From assembly GCF_900119085.1 (NCBI RefSeq), contig NZ_FPIQ01000005.1:90795-154794 (forward strand): a stretch of DNA of 64,000 bases, read 5' to 3'. The translations under genes were made by a program, and so were the position numbers. This stretch comes from Nitrosovibrio sp. Nv17. GTDB taxonomy: Bacteria; Pseudomonadota; Gammaproteobacteria; Burkholderiales; Nitrosomonadaceae. Positions within the stretch are counted from its first letter, which is position 1; every line of letters begins with the position of its first letter. The notes beneath the pieces were generated by a model. That model saw only the letters and a list, made by a program, of their open reading frames with translations. It was not told the origin of the DNA and made no database searches. This document shows, piece after piece, positions 1-8,984 of this stretch.

Positions 1-173
1 CCAAGAAGCCCGCCGCGACCAAGGCCGCAGCCGAGAAGAAGCCTGCAGCGAAGAAAACCGCAGCACCCAAGGCCACGGCAACCAGGAAACCGGCGCCGAA
101 GGTCACGAGTACGCCCGATACAGCCAGTCCTGCATCCAGCTGGCCGTTTCCGCTTTCGGGGTCGCGCTCCTGA
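1..173 (+). CDS. C-terminal tail of a Lys/Ala/Pro-rich (histone H1-like or phasin-type) protein, partial
   Basis: The gene enters from the left edge; the frame starting at base 3 is open to a TGA at 171-173, leaving 56 residues. The visible part is built of KKPAA, AKKTAA and KPAPK repeats and closes with a non-basic end, SSWPFPLSGSRS. Such tails occur in AlgP/H1-like nucleoid proteins and in some polyhydroxyalkanoate granule-associated phasins, where they can bind DNA. The domain that would tell these apart lies outside the window, so only the basic, disordered tail is supported. A 9-bp hairpin lies about 95 bases downstream. Confidence 0.6.
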   Translation, partial: KKPAATKAAAEKKPAAKKTAAPKATATRKPAPKVTSTPDTASPASSWPFPLSGSRS

Positions 174-267
174 TTTTGAAGACTGCCCCTGCGGATCGGT
201 CTATCTCTTTCACGACATAGACTCGTCCGCAGCCATCACCGGGTCTCATCCCGGCTGCCGGGGAGGC

Positions 268-293
268 GCCTTCGTCCATTCGGTGACGAAGGC
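268..293. terminator. Perfect 9-bp inverted repeat, possible terminator hairpin
   Basis: GCCTTCGTC (268-276) and GACGAAGGC (285-293) pair perfectly around an 8-base loop. It lies between the stop of the Lys/Ala-rich protein and the next gene. There is no U-run after it, so it is a weak candidate for an intrinsic terminator and could instead be an mRNA-stabilising or regulatory hairpin. The rest of 174-404 holds no convincing gene. Confidence 0.3.
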
Positions 294-404
294 TGTACTT
301 GTCCTGCGCGCGGCTTTTTCCGATCGGGCCTTATTTGTGCTGGCAATATTCAGTGGACGAGGTTACCATTCATGTGAACCGAATCGACAAATCGTTTTGC
401 GAGA

Positions 405-689
405 ATGGCCATGGCTCATACGATCCCACAAACGTCACGCGACTACGACACGACCCGTGTCATCGAACGCCCGGATGGTTTCTACTGGCACGACGAGAAC
501 GAAAGCGAACGGGTTTTCGGTCCGTTTCCCACCCTGCTGGAAGCCATCCAGGACATGGAATACAACGCCGAATCCGACTATGAACCCGGTGAAACCCTGG
601 AAGAGGCAGAAGATGAGATCGGAATCTCGGGATGGGTGGATCAGGAAGCAGGGGAATCGGACAACAATCTGTTCCACTATGACGATTGA
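405..689 (+). CDS. Small acidic protein of unknown function
   Basis: A 94-residue, strongly acidic soluble protein with no signal peptide, membrane segment or cysteine. The middle reads DGFYWHDENE...RVFGPFPTLLEAIQDMEY, followed by an acidic stretch (ETLEEAEDEIGISGW). The GPFPTLLEAI pattern resembles short conserved hypothetical proteins of betaproteobacteria, but I can name no family or function. Two starts two codons apart (405 and 411) are both possible; neither has a strong ribosome site. It is transcribed in the same direction as fumC downstream but is separated from it by more than 100 bases. Confidence 0.65.
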   Translation: MAMAHTIPQTSRDYDTTRVIERPDGFYWHDENESERVFGPFPTLLEAIQDMEYNAESDYEPGETLEEAEDEIGISGWVDQEAGESDNNLFHYDD

Positions 690-788
690 CTTGACCGGCC
701 GGTTGTCCGTACCACTTCCGATACATGACGGTACGCGGGAGCGTTCCAGCCCGTTGCTTGCCTGAGACCCCGTGCGTGGCCGCCCGCG

Positions 789-806
789 CTCCGGCCTGCG
801 CCGGAG
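789..806 (+). promoter_or_regulatory. Hairpin covering a Shine-Dalgarno sequence ahead of fumC
   Basis: CTCCGGC (789-795) and GCCGGAG (800-806) form a perfect 7-bp stem with a CTGC loop. The right arm contains most of GGAGG (803-807), a good ribosome site five bases ahead of an in-frame ATG at 813. If that ATG is used, the stem would sequester the site. Whether the hairpin regulates translation is inference. Confidence 0.3.
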
Positions 807-875
807 GCATCCATGGAGATACGGCGTGCAGCGCCACGCGAATCCCTCCCTCCATTTCTCGGCCTCCCGATCGCC

Positions 876-2264
876 ATGAGTCATCGCGAAGAGCATGATA
901 CCCTGGGTACGGTACGAGTACCGGATACCGCGCTGTGGGGTGCACAAACCCAGCGTGCCATGCAGAACTTCAGAATCTCCGGCGAGCGCATGCCCCTGGC
1001 CCTGCTGCATGCGCTCGCACTGGTGAAACGAGTGGCGGCATGCGTCAACCGAGATCTGGGCCTGCTCGATGCCCGCAAGGCCGATGCCATCGTCCAGGCT
1101 GCAGACGAAGTGATCGATGGTCGTCACGAACAAGAGTTTCCCCTGGTGGTATGGCAGACAGGCTCGGGTACCCAGACCAACATGAACATGAACGAGGTGC
1201 TGGCAAACCGCGCCTCCGAGCTCCTCGGCGGCAAGAGAGGCATCGATCGACGGATCCATCCCAACGACGATGTGAACATGGGACAGTCGTCCAACGACGT
1301 TTTCCCCTCCGCCATGCACATCGCGGCGGCAGAATCCATCCATCGGCAGCTGAAACCGGCGTTGAGCACGCTGCGACGCACGCTTGCCACCAAGGCCGAG
1401 GCATTCTCCGGCATCGTGAAGATCGGACGTACCCACCTGCAGGATGCGACTCCCCTGACGCTGCAGCAGGAATTCTCCGGGTATGTCTCGCAACTGGACC
1501 ATGGACTGGCGCATCTGGACGCGTCGCTTCCACACCTGCACGAACTGGCGCTGGGCGGCACGGCAGTCGGGACGGGGCTCAATACGCATCCCGAGTTTGC
1601 CACACGTACCGCGGCGGAACTGGCACGGCTGACGGGATTACCATTTGTCACGGCTCCCAGCAAATTCGAGGCGCTCGCGGCGCATGATGCTCTGGTTCAT
1701 GGCCACGGTACGCTGAAAACCCTGGCGGCCTCCCTGATCAAGATTGCCAATGACATACGCTGGCTGGCGTCGGGTCCGCGCTGCGGTATCGGGGAGCTGA
1801 GAATCCCGGAAAACGAACCCGGCAGCTCCATCATGCCGGGCAAGATCAACCCCACCCAGTCCGAAGCCCTGATCATGCTGTGCTGCCAGGTGATGGGCAA
1901 CGACGTGGCGATCAACCTGGGAGGCAGCATGGGCAACTTCGAACTGAATGCCATGAAACCCCTCATCATCCATAACTTCCTGCAAAGCGTGCGCCTGCTG
2001 GCGGATGGCGCCAGAAGCTTCACCGACCACTGTGCGGCGGGCATCACTGCCAACCGGGCGCGCATCGATCAGTTGATGCGCGATTCCCTGATGCTGGTCA
2101 CTGCGCTGGCCCCGCACATCGGCTATAACAAGGCGGCGGAAATCGCCCTGAAGGCACATCACGAAAACAGCACGCTGCGGGCCGCTGCCCTGGCATCAGG
2201 CCATGTCACGACGGACCAGTACGAGGCCTGGGTCAGACCCGAGGACATGATCGGAGGGGGATAG
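876..2264 (+). CDS. fumC: Class II fumarate hydratase FumC
   Basis: Iron-independent fumarase: it interconverts fumarate and L-malate in the TCA cycle as a soluble homotetramer. From the ATG at 876 the protein has 462 residues, the usual FumC length, and begins with the family N-terminus ([20 protein letters not shown]). The catalytic histidine region [10 protein letters not shown] is visible with His187, and the signature [13 protein letters not shown] starts at Gly316 with the catalytic serine at 317. An in-frame ATG at 813 would add 21 residues and has the better ribosome site (GGAGG at 803-807), whereas 876 has none that is clear; the start is therefore chosen on family alignment. The patatin gene follows after 9 bases, suggesting co-transcription. 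Confidence 0.95.
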   Translation: MSHREEHDTLGTVRVPDTALWGAQTQRAMQNFRISGERMPLALLHALALVKRVAACVNRDLGLLDARKADAIVQAADEVIDGRHEQEFPLVVWQTGSGTQTNMNMNEVLANRASELLGGKRGIDRRIHPNDDVNMGQSSNDVFPSAMHIAAAESIHRQLKPALSTLRRTLATKAEAFSGIVKIGRTHLQDATPLTLQQEFSGYVSQLDHGLAHLDASLPHLHELALGGTAVGTGLNTHPEFATRTAAELARLTGLPFVTAPSKFEALAAHDALVHGHGTLKTLAASLIKIANDIRWLASGPRCGIGELRIPENEPGSSIMPGKINPTQSEALIMLCCQVMGNDVAINLGGSMGNFELNAMKPLIIHNFLQSVRLLADGARSFTDHCAAGITANRARIDQLMRDSLMLVTALAPHIGYNKAAEIALKAHHENSTLRAAALASGHVTTDQYEAWVRPEDMIGGG

Positions 2265-2273
2265 GCGAACCCG

Positions 2274-3479
2274 ATGGCTTCGCCGGCTTTTCCGAGGGTC
2301 GGACTGATCCTGACCGGAGGTGGCGCACGCGCCGCCTACCAGGTAGGTGTACTGCGAGCCATTGCCGCCCTGCTGCCGGAAAGGGCCCGCAACCCTTTTC
2401 CCGTGATCTGCGGCACCTCCGCCGGCGCCGTGAACGCCACCAGTCTCGCCCTGTCCGCACTAGATTTTCGGGAAGGCGTGGCACGGCTGTCGGCCGTATG
2501 GGAAAACGCCCACGTCGACCAGGCCTATCGCTCCGATCCCCCGGGCGTGCTCAGGAACTCCCTGCGGCTGCTGTCCACTCTTCTGCTCGGGGGAAAGAGC
2601 GAATCCACGCCGGTCTCGATGCTCGACAGTTCGCCCCTCTCCCGTCTGCTGGAGGCGCATCTCCCCTTCCATGCCATCCAGCACAACATCGAGAGCGGCG
2701 TCCTGCACGCGCTGGGCATCACAGCCTGGGGCTACACTTCCGGCCAGTCAGTCACGTTCTACCAGGGCGCGGGCAGCATCGTCCCCTGGAAGCGCAGGCG
2801 CCGCATCGGCGTCAGTACGCGCATCGGCGTGGAGCATCTGATGGCATCCTCAGCCATTCCCATTCTTTTTCCGCCCATCCGCATCAACCGTGAATATTTT
2901 GGCGATGGCTCCATGCGCCAGCTTGCACCCCTGAGTCCGGCGCTGCATCTCGGCGCGGAGCGCGTGCTGGTGATCGGGGTGCGCAAGCCCCCGGACACGC
3001 TGCCCGAGCGCATGGTCGTGAACGCTCCCCCCACACTGGCCCAGATTGGCGGACACATACTGGGCAGTATTTTTCTCGACAGCCTGGACGTGGATCTGGA
3101 GCGGCTGGAGCGCATCAACCGCACACTGCAGACATTCCCGGAGGCGCTGCTCAGAGGCAGCGGCATGTCCCTGCGTCAGGTGGAATCGATGGTCATCTCT
3201 CCCAGTGTGGAGATCCATGAAATCGCGGTTCACCATGCCCATACGCTGCCGCGCACCATACGGTTGCTCTATCGCGCCATCGGGGCACTGCGACACGATG
3301 GTTCGTCGCTCCTGAGCTATGTTCTGTTCGAGGAGCCGTTCTGTCGCGCACTGATCGATCTGGGGTATCAGGATACCATGGCCCAAAAATCGCGAATCCT
3401 GCGCTTCATCGGAATCGAGATGGGCACTGGTATAATCCGGGACAGCCCGGTTGCGGGCGTCTCCCCGGATGGACGCTGA
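2274..3479 (+). CDS. Patatin-like phospholipase family protein
   Basis: Predicted serine lipid acyl hydrolase of 401 residues. The patatin core is at the N-terminus: the oxyanion-hole loop GGGARAAYQ (residues 15-23), the nucleophile elbow GTSAG with Ser49, and the second half of the Ser-Asp dyad in DGS at Asp211, so the enzyme looks catalytically complete. There is no signal peptide or outer-membrane translocator, so it is not a type V secreted patatin like PlpD and is probably cytoplasmic or membrane-peripheral. A strong GGAGGGGG ribosome site overlaps the end of fumC. The substrate is unknown; turnover of membrane phospholipid is inference from the family. Confidence 0.85.
   Translation: MASPAFPRVGLILTGGGARAAYQVGVLRAIAALLPERARNPFPVICGTSAGAVNATSLALSALDFREGVARLSAVWENAHVDQAYRSDPPGVLRNSLRLLSTLLLGGKSESTPVSMLDSSPLSRLLEAHLPFHAIQHNIESGVLHALGITAWGYTSGQSVTFYQGAGSIVPWKRRRRIGVSTRIGVEHLMASSAIPILFPPIRINREYFGDGSMRQLAPLSPALHLGAERVLVIGVRKPPDTLPERMVVNAPPTLAQIGGHILGSIFLDSLDVDLERLERINRTLQTFPEALLRGSGMSLRQVESMVISPSVEIHEIAVHHAHTLPRTIRLLYRAIGALRHDGSSLLSYVLFEEPFCRALIDLGYQDTMAQKSRILRFIGIEMGTGIIRDSPVAGVSPDGR
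3428..3436 (+). promoter_or_regulatory. Extended -10 promoter candidate for the TerC gene
   Basis: TGG followed by a perfect TATAAT (3431-3436) forms an extended -10 element inside the 3' end of the patatin gene, about 90 bases ahead of the TerC start. No good -35 lies upstream, which is typical of extended -10 promoters. It would give the membrane protein its own transcript. Confidence 0.4.
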
Positions 3480-3523
3480 TTCCGGCATGACCCGCGGTTT
3501 CCATTCTTGCAGGGATTGTTTCC

Positions 3524-4252
3524 ATGGATATCGGAGATCCGCAGTTCTGGCTCGCGGTATTGCAAATCATCGCGATCGACATCGTACTGGGTGGGGACAA
3601 TGCGATCGTGATTGCACTCGCATGCCGGCGGCTGCCGGAGCAGCAACGCAATCTGGGCATCTTCTGGGGAGTGTTCGGCGCCATCGGGTTGCGGGTGGTC
3701 CTGATATTCTTCGCCCTCTCGCTGCTGGCGATTCCCTTTCTGAAATTGGTCGCCGCCTTGCTGCTGCTGTGGATCGGGATCAAGCTGCTCCAGCCTGCGT
3801 CCGACGGCGAGGGGCACGAAATCGACGCCAGCACCACATTGCCGGGCGCCATCAGGACGATCATCATCGCCGATGCCGTGATGAGCCTCGACAATGTCAT
3901 CGCGATCGCGGGGGCTGCCAAGGGCAGCATCGGGCTGGTGGTTCTCGGACTCGTGGTGAGCGTACCCATCATCGTCTGGGGAAGCAAGCTGGTCATGCGG
4001 CTCATGGAACGCTTTCCCGTCGTCATCGTCATGGGTGCCGGGCTGCTGGGCTGGATCGCGGGCGACATGAGCGTCAACGACGCCGTCGTCAGGGCATGGG
4101 TTGCCACCCACGCCGCCTTCCTGGACTGGCTTGCCCCCGTCTGTGGCGCGCTGCTGGTCGTGGTGATCGGCAAATGGCTGGGGGCAAGAACCCGCACGGG
4201 ATCCGAACCCATCACCGATCTTGCGGACGATGCGGACAGGCCGCCGACCTGA
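3524..4252 (+). CDS. TerC family integral membrane protein (YjbE-type)
   Basis: A 242-residue inner-membrane protein with about seven hydrophobic segments. Two intramembrane acidic motifs in matching positions of the two halves, LGGDNAIVIAL near the N-terminus and SLDNVIAIAGA in the middle, are the TerC/LysE-superfamily hallmark. Members of the family (Alx/MntP-like, YceF, YkoY) export manganese or protect metal enzymes during secretion; the specific ion here is not shown by the sequence. The C-terminal tail is hydrophilic and acidic. There is no room for a yybP-ykoY manganese riboswitch in the short leader, and I do not see one. Confidence 0.85.
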   Translation: MDIGDPQFWLAVLQIIAIDIVLGGDNAIVIALACRRLPEQQRNLGIFWGVFGAIGLRVVLIFFALSLLAIPFLKLVAALLLLWIGIKLLQPASDGEGHEIDASTTLPGAIRTIIIADAVMSLDNVIAIAGAAKGSIGLVVLGLVVSVPIIVWGSKLVMRLMERFPVVIVMGAGLLGWIAGDMSVNDAVVRAWVATHAAFLDWLAPVCGALLVVVIGKWLGARTRTGSEPITDLADDADRPPT

Positions 4253-4399
4253 AGCCGGGATGCCGTCGATCCGGATCCATGAACGACCGGAGCGGAAATC
4301 CCGCGCAAGGATGACGTGGGCAATGGAACCCGATCGGCTGGCGGGAGTAGCATATGCCATGGCAACCATAGGGATGGTGATCGCACCAGGGAGAACGAG

Positions 4400-4825
4400 A
4401 TGCTGAAGTTTCTATTGCCGGTGGATGGCTCCGAGGCCTCCAACCGGGCAATTTCCGGACTCATCGGCAGGCTGGAGTGGTATCGTGAAACACCGGAAAT
4501 CCATTTGCTGAACGTCCAGTTCCCGCAGCATGGAAACGTGACCCGGTTCATCGGCAGGGAAAACGTCGAGCAATATCACCAGGAAGAGGGCATGAAGGGG
4601 CTGGGGCCTGCCCGCGCGCTGCTGGAGGAGGCGGGTCTCGTCTGCCGCTACCACATCACTGTGGGCATCCCGGAGGAAGTGATCACCCGTTACGCGATGG
4701 AGATGGGGTTCGACCTGATCGTCATCGGGCCGCGCGGACTCGGCATGGTGAAGGGCCTGCTGCTGGGTTCCGTGGCCAGCCGGGTGATGCAGCTTTCAAC
4801 CGTGCCGGTGTTGCTCATCAGGTGA
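4400..4825 (+). CDS. Universal stress protein (UspA family), single domain
   Basis: A 141-residue cytoplasmic USP. It begins MLKFLLPVDGSEAS, the canonical first beta strand and nucleotide loop, and carries a complete ATP-binding signature G-x2-G-x9-G-S near the C-terminus (GPRG...GSVASRVMQ). It therefore belongs to the ATP-binding branch rather than the UspA-like non-binding branch. The ATG at 4400 is preceded by GGGAGAACGAG; a longer in-frame reading from 4316 lacks family similarity in the extra 28 residues. Stress or energy-limitation response is the known theme of the family. Confidence 0.88.
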   Translation: MLKFLLPVDGSEASNRAISGLIGRLEWYRETPEIHLLNVQFPQHGNVTRFIGRENVEQYHQEEGMKGLGPARALLEEAGLVCRYHITVGIPEEVITRYAMEMGFDLIVIGPRGLGMVKGLLLGSVASRVMQLSTVPVLLIR

Positions 4826-4874
4826 TCGACGAGTGCATGTCAATAAAAGGATAAAAACAAGGAGCCCGAAAGAA

Positions 4875-5363
4875 ATGAAGCAGCATCAATCAGGTCTGAC
4901 ACTGATCGAAACCATGATGGCGCTTGCCGCTGTTGGCATCCTGGCGACCATCGCCATTCCGCCGGCGTATCAACTGTACCGGGATGCGGTTGCACGCGAC
5001 CACGTGGCGGAGGTACTGGGCCTTCTGGAAGCGGCCCAGCCCTCGATTTCCGAATTCCGCAGGGATAACGGAAGATGGCCGACGAAGGCGGAATTTGAAG
5101 AGTTGTTCGCACAGCGTACACACCGGTATATCACCCAGCTCGCTCCACGGGTGCTTCCTTCCGGCTATCAGGTCACCGCTACTTTCAAAGAGGCGATAAT
5201 CAATGCGGGGCTCCCGGACGAAAGCATGGGAAGAACCCTGGTGATGGCAACACGAGATGGCATACGATGGATATGCAACGACAGCAGCGATCCCGCGACG
5301 GGCGTACCCGGGCTCGTTGCGGGCACCGTTCTGCCGCAGCACCGTCCGCCCGCCTGCAAGTAG
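4875..5363 (+). CDS. Type IV pilin-like protein (PilA/PilE family)
   Basis: Prepilin of 162 residues. The class III leader MKQHQSG is followed by LTLIE, giving the prepilin peptidase site after Gly7 and the conserved Glu at mature position 5, then a hydrophobic helix of about 20 residues. Two cysteines near the C-terminus (WICND and PPACK) could form the disulfide-bounded D-region loop typical of type IVa major or minor pilins. The mature N-terminal residue is Leu rather than the more usual Phe. AAGGAG (4859-4864) lies ten bases ahead of the ATG. No assembly genes are near, so the assembly machinery must be elsewhere. Confidence 0.85.
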   Translation: MKQHQSGLTLIETMMALAAVGILATIAIPPAYQLYRDAVARDHVAEVLGLLEAAQPSISEFRRDNGRWPTKAEFEELFAQRTHRYITQLAPRVLPSGYQVTATFKEAIINAGLPDESMGRTLVMATRDGIRWICNDSSDPATGVPGLVAGTVLPQHRPPACK

Positions 5364-5405
5364 GGCAGGCCCCCCGGCTCGCCCTGCCGTCGACCCCCTG
5401 CGCAC

Positions 5406-5433
5406 TTGACCCCAATCCTTCAGGGCTTATAAT
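5406..5433 (+). promoter_or_regulatory. Sigma70-type promoter, TTGACC-N16-TATAAT
   Basis: A -35 hexamer TTGACC (5406-5411) and a perfect -10 TATAAT (5428-5433) are separated by 16 bp. The predicted transcript would start near 5440, about 65 bases ahead of the membrane protein gene at 5506. This is the best sigma70 match I found in the window. Confidence 0.65.
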
Positions 5434-5505
5434 CCTGAATCGTGCGTGGCGCCCGTTTGCGACTGCCGCGGTTTGCCACGCAACCGACACTCCACCAGGG
5501 ACTAC

Positions 5506-5955
5506 ATGAACGAATTCACCGATCAGATAGCCGGGTACTTCAACAAGGTGCCCATGTGGCCTCTGGTGTTGCTCGCGGCGGGTATCGTTCTTACGGGAAT
5601 ATACGAACTGTATTACCGCAGGCAGCGTGCCAACGCCATCGATGAGTTCCGTTCCGCCATCCTCTCCACGCTAGCCGGCCTGTATCCCGAACCCAAGCAT
5701 TGGCCCAAGTGCATCGATACCTATCTGTGCGCCCGACTGCCCGCCATGCAGGAAATCATCGAATATTTCAGGCACTACGTGCCGCAGCAGAATATTCCGG
5801 CCTACAATCGGGACTGGGACAACTACTGCCAGTTCTGCCGCACGGAGGTGACCGACGACAGATGCGAGGCGGCGGAACTGAATCCCGGCACGGAACCGGA
5901 TCCCAAAAAAAGATTCCATACCCTGGTCTCCAATCTGCTCAGCCATGCCAATTGA
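5506..5955 (+). CDS. Membrane-anchored, cysteine-rich protein of unknown function
   Basis: A 149-residue protein. One transmembrane helix (about residues 14-33, PLVLLAAGIVLTGIYELYY) follows a short N-terminal region, and the rest is soluble and charged. The soluble part holds five cysteines: KCIDTYLC, a CxxC in NYCQFC, and one in DRCEAA. This arrangement could bind a metal or form disulfides, but I recognise no family. The ATG at 5506 is preceded by a CCAGGGA ribosome site and by the strong promoter at 5406-5433, so the gene looks genuinely expressed. The His-rich peptide gene lies 65 bases downstream and may share the transcript. Confidence 0.65.
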   Translation: MNEFTDQIAGYFNKVPMWPLVLLAAGIVLTGIYELYYRRQRANAIDEFRSAILSTLAGLYPEPKHWPKCIDTYLCARLPAMQEIIEYFRHYVPQQNIPAYNRDWDNYCQFCRTEVTDDRCEAAELNPGTEPDPKKRFHTLVSNLLSHAN

Positions 5956-6020
5956 ACACGCGACCGTGTGAACTGGGTGATTTTCCACTTTCGTCCCCTT
6001 ATCCTGCCTTGGAGAAAAAC

Positions 6021-6278
6021 ATGAAGAAACTGCTGTCGACGCTATCCGCCATCGCCCTCGCCGCTACCCTGAGTTCCGGTGCCTGGGCAGAAAAACATGA
6101 CGGCCACCACGGCGCGCACCACGATGGCGCGCACTCGAAAGGACACAGTGGTCACAAGGGGCATGGAAAGCACGGTGCAAAGCATGAATCTCATGCCGAC
6201 AAGAAACATGACACCAGGAACGGCACCCCCGCCGCGGAAGAACAGGAGCACGATGAAAAGGCCGAGAGAAAACAATAA
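6021..6278 (+). CDS. Small secreted histidine-rich protein
   Basis: An 85-residue protein with a clear Sec signal peptide ([20 protein letters not shown], predicted cleavage after Ala23 in WA-EK). The mature 62 residues contain 14 histidines, most in [13 protein letters not shown] and GHKGHGKHG clusters, plus many Lys, Asp and Glu, and no cysteine. It should be disordered and able to bind transition metals such as Ni, Cu, Zn or Co in the periplasm; this is inference from composition. GGAG lies six bases before the ATG. It follows the Cys-rich membrane protein, suggesting a small metal-handling pair. Confidence 0.7.
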   Translation: MKKLLSTLSAIALAATLSSGAWAEKHDGHHGAHHDGAHSKGHSGHKGHGKHGAKHESHADKKHDTRNGTPAAEEQEHDEKAERKQ

Positions 6279-6490
6279 CGGCGTTTCCATGGTACCGTCT
6301 GTCCCGATGGATCTTTCGCCAAAAGCGGGTATACCAAACCCGAATGTGGTCATGGAAGGAGATACTGCCGCACACCGATTCGTTCTACAATGGAGAACGA
6401 TCAAAGGCTGACGGTAGCGGTTCCACCATCGATTCCTTTCGTCGACCTGAAACCCGGAAGGATATCGACAACGAGTACGCGGCCCGCCTC

Positions 6491-7051
6491 ATGCAAAGCG
6501 TCGACCTGACCAACCACTTCCTGATCGCCATGCCCGCCATGGCGGATCCCTTTTTCTCGAAGACGCTGACCTATATCTGCGAACACAACGAGCAAGGCGC
6601 GCTGGGTCTGGTGATCAATCGGCCCATCGATCTGACGCTCAGGGATCTGTTCGACCAGCTGGATATCTCCGCCAGCGACGAGGCGAGCGGTGGACTGCAG
6701 ATCATGTTCGGCGGTCCGGTGCAACTGGATCGCGGCTTCGTCCTGCACCAGCCGATAGGTGACTGGCAGTCCACCATGGTCGTGAATCAGGAGGTGGGGC
6801 TCACCACGTCGCTGGACATCCTGCAGGCCATCGCGGACGGACGCAGCCCGGGAAGAATACTCGTCGCGCTCGGTTACTCGGGATGGGCGCCGGGCCAGAT
6901 CGAACACGAGCTGTCCCAGAATGCCTGGCTGACCGTACCGGCCTCTCCCGCCATCATATTCGAACTGCCATCGGAAGAACGGTTGACCGCGGCGATGCAC
7001 TCGCTGGGCGTGGACTTTTCCACTCTGTCGGATACGGCCGGGCATGCCTGA
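6491..7051 (+). CDS. yqgE: YqgE/AlgH family protein (DUF179)
   Basis: A 186-residue cytoplasmic protein starting [17 protein letters not shown], the standard start of the family, and containing [26 protein letters not shown] and [15 protein letters not shown]. The biochemical role of YqgE/AlgH is not settled. In proteobacteria it is nearly always adjacent to ruvX (yqgF), as here, where the two reading frames overlap by 8 bases. An upstream in-frame ATG at 6344 would add 49 residues without family similarity. The region 6279-6490 ahead of it shows no gene. Confidence 0.93.
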   Translation: MQSVDLTNHFLIAMPAMADPFFSKTLTYICEHNEQGALGLVINRPIDLTLRDLFDQLDISASDEASGGLQIMFGGPVQLDRGFVLHQPIGDWQSTMVVNQEVGLTTSLDILQAIADGRSPGRILVALGYSGWAPGQIEHELSQNAWLTVPASPAIIFELPSEERLTAAMHSLGVDFSTLSDTAGHA

Positions 7052-7535
7052 GGCGTTTACACTCCCGGTGCCCGGCGCGCCGGCCGATTGCAAGAACCCC
7101 GGCGATGCCGCGGGCACCGTGCTGGGGTTCGATTTCGGGGAAAAACGCATCGGTGTGGCGGTAGGAAACAGGGCGCTGCGACTGGCGCACCCACTTGCCA
7201 CGGTGACCGGCAAGGATGCGTCGCAGCGCTTCGATGGAATCCACGATCTCATCGATGCGTGGCGGCCCGTTCTCCTGGTGGTGGGCCTGCCCACCCACGC
7301 CGATGGCACCGAGCACGAACTGACACGGCTCAGTCGGCGCTTCGCGCGGCGCCTTGCAGGTCGCTTCGGTGTCGACACCGTCCTGGTCGACGAGCGCTAC
7401 ACTTCCCGCGATGCCGAGGCCGCCCTGCGGGAAATCGGCGTCGGGAGCAGGCGGCATAAAGCCATACTGGACCAGGTAGCGGCGCAGATGATCCTGCAAT
7501 CCTATCTCGATGGATGCGATGTCGCCGCTCCCTGA
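7044..7535 (+). CDS. ruvX: RuvX/YqgF, Holliday junction resolvase-like nuclease
   Basis: A 163-residue RNase H-fold protein. The first acidic strand is in [15 protein letters not shown], and the second conserved motif is [12 protein letters not shown] near residue 115. The family member in E. coli is needed for 5' processing of pre-16S rRNA, and the fold also matches Holliday resolvases. The protein has about 23 residues ahead of the core, slightly longer than usual, because the start overlaps the yqgE stop. It overlaps pyrR downstream by 26 bases, so the five genes from yqgE to pyrX appear translationally coupled. Confidence 0.93.
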   Translation: MPEAFTLPVPGAPADCKNPGDAAGTVLGFDFGEKRIGVAVGNRALRLAHPLATVTGKDASQRFDGIHDLIDAWRPVLLVVGLPTHADGTEHELTRLSRRFARRLAGRFGVDTVLVDERYTSRDAEAALREIGVGSRRHKAILDQVAAQMILQSYLDGCDVAAP

Positions 7536-8031
7536 TGCCGAGGTGCTGCTCGCCCGTCTGATCGACCGGATACGGCCCGACCTGACGCAGGCCACGGCAC
7601 TGGTAGGCATCCATACCGGCGGCGCCTGGCTGGCCGAGCGGCTGCATCGGCAGCTTGGCCCCGTCCTGCCCCTGGGTACCCTGGACGTATCCTTCTATCG
7701 CGACGATTTCGACCAGACCGGCCTGCGTCCCGAGGTACGGCGCTCGAACATCCCGTTCGAGGTCGAAGCCCGACACATCATCCTGATCGACGATGTGCTC
7801 TATACCGGCCGCACCATCCGCGCCGCGATCAACGAGCTGTTCGACTACGGCCGGCCCGCCAGCGTACGCCTCGCCACCCTGGTCGACCGGGGCGGCCGGG
7901 AGCTTCCCATCGCCGCCGACTACGTGGGCGCAAGCCTGGCCCTGCCGCCGGACACGATGCTGGTGCTGGTGCAGGACTCCGAAGGAAAACTGGGGCTGGA
8001 CCTGCATCCCAGAAATCTCCCGAAAGCATGA
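7510..8031 (+). CDS. pyrR: PyrR, uracil phosphoribosyltransferase-type protein
   Basis: A 173-residue type I phosphoribosyltransferase. The PRPP loop is [17 protein letters not shown] (residues 90-106), and the [14 protein letters not shown] flexible loop is present. In Firmicutes PyrR is an RNA-binding attenuator of pyr operons. In Gram-negatives it sits in the same place ahead of pyrB-pyrC' and its regulatory role is less clear; uracil phosphoribosyltransferase activity is the secure part. I see no PyrR-binding anti-antiterminator between the overlapping genes. An alternative ATG three codons in (7519) would reduce the overlap with ruvX. Confidence 0.92.
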   Translation: MDAMSPLPDAEVLLARLIDRIRPDLTQATALVGIHTGGAWLAERLHRQLGPVLPLGTLDVSFYRDDFDQTGLRPEVRRSNIPFEVEARHIILIDDVLYTGRTIRAAINELFDYGRPASVRLATLVDRGGRELPIAADYVGASLALPPDTMLVLVQDSEGKLGLDLHPRNLPKA

Positions 8032-8978
8032 GCCGCAACCCGCAACTGAACGAGCACGGTGAACTGCAGCACCTGCTCACCACCGAGGGATTGCCGCTCG
8101 CCATCCTGCGGCGGATCCTGGATACCGCCGAGTCATTCGTCGGCGTGACGGAACGAGACGTGAAGAAGGTTCCCCTGCTCCGCGGAAAATCCATCTTCAA
8201 CCTGTTTTTCGAACCCAGCACACGTACCCGCACCACGTTCGAGATCGCCGCCAAGCGCCTCTCGGCAGACGTGATCAACCTCAACATCGCGGCTTCCTCG
8301 CAATCCAAGGGGGAAACGCTGCTGGACACGGTCGACAATCTGTCCTCCATGCACGCGGACATGTTCGTGGTGCGGCATTCGCAGAGCGGCGCAGCCCACC
8401 TGATCGCGCACCACGTACGGCCCGACATCCGCGTGATCAACGCGGGGGACGGGCGCCATGCCCATCCCACCCAGGGACTGCTGGATATGTTCACCATTCG
8501 CCGCTATAAGCGCGATTTCCACAACCTCCGGGTCGCCATCGTCGGCGACATCCTGCACTCGCGCGTGGCCCGCTCGCAGATACACGCGCTCACCACGCTG
8601 GGAGTCCCGGAAGTGCGCGTGATCGCACCCAAGACGCTGCTGCCCGCGAGGGTCGAGCGCCTGGGCGTGCAGGTGCATCATGACATGGCCGAGGGGCTGA
8701 GGGATGCGGACGTGCTGCTGATGCTGCGCCTGCAGAGCGAACGCATGCTGAGCGCCCACATTCCCAGCACCCAGGAGTACTTCAAGTACTACGGGCTTAC
8801 GCAGGAAAAGCTGGCGCTGGCGAAGCACGACGCCATCGTGCTGCATCCAGGGCCGATGAACCGTGGCGTGGAGATCGACTCGGCGGTCGCCGACGGCGGA
8901 CAGTCGGTCATCCTGCCGCAGGTCACCTTCGGCATCGCCGTGCGCATGGCGGTCATGTCGATCCTGGCGAGCAACTGA
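8028..8978 (+). CDS. pyrB: Aspartate carbamoyltransferase catalytic subunit
   Basis: A 316-residue ATCase that makes carbamoyl aspartate from carbamoyl phosphate and aspartate, the committed step of pyrimidine synthesis. The carbamoyl phosphate motif FEPSTRTR is at residues 61-68, [15 protein letters not shown] supplies the second substrate site, and [11 protein letters not shown] is near the C-terminus. The start overlaps the pyrR stop as ATGA. There is no pyrI. The next gene is a dihydroorotase-like pseudoenzyme, so the holoenzyme is expected to be the class A PyrB-PyrC' dodecamer known from Pseudomonas. Confidence 0.96.
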   Translation: MSRNPQLNEHGELQHLLTTEGLPLAILRRILDTAESFVGVTERDVKKVPLLRGKSIFNLFFEPSTRTRTTFEIAAKRLSADVINLNIAASSQSKGETLLDTVDNLSSMHADMFVVRHSQSGAAHLIAHHVRPDIRVINAGDGRHAHPTQGLLDMFTIRRYKRDFHNLRVAIVGDILHSRVARSQIHALTTLGVPEVRVIAPKTLLPARVERLGVQVHHDMAEGLRDADVLLMLRLQSERMLSAHIPSTQEYFKYYGLTQEKLALAKHDAIVLHPGPMNRGVEIDSAVADGGQSVILPQVTFGIAVRMAVMSILASN

Positions 8979-8984
8979 GGCCGC

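Noticed and set aside
694-703. Palindrome ACCGGCCGGT after the small acidic protein gene
   Set aside because: A ten-base GC palindrome is expected by chance in this composition, and nothing around it suggests an operator.
3437-3523. Possible yybP-ykoY manganese riboswitch ahead of the TerC gene
   Set aside because: Such a riboswitch often precedes TerC genes, but the leader of about 85 bases lacks its conserved elements and is too short.
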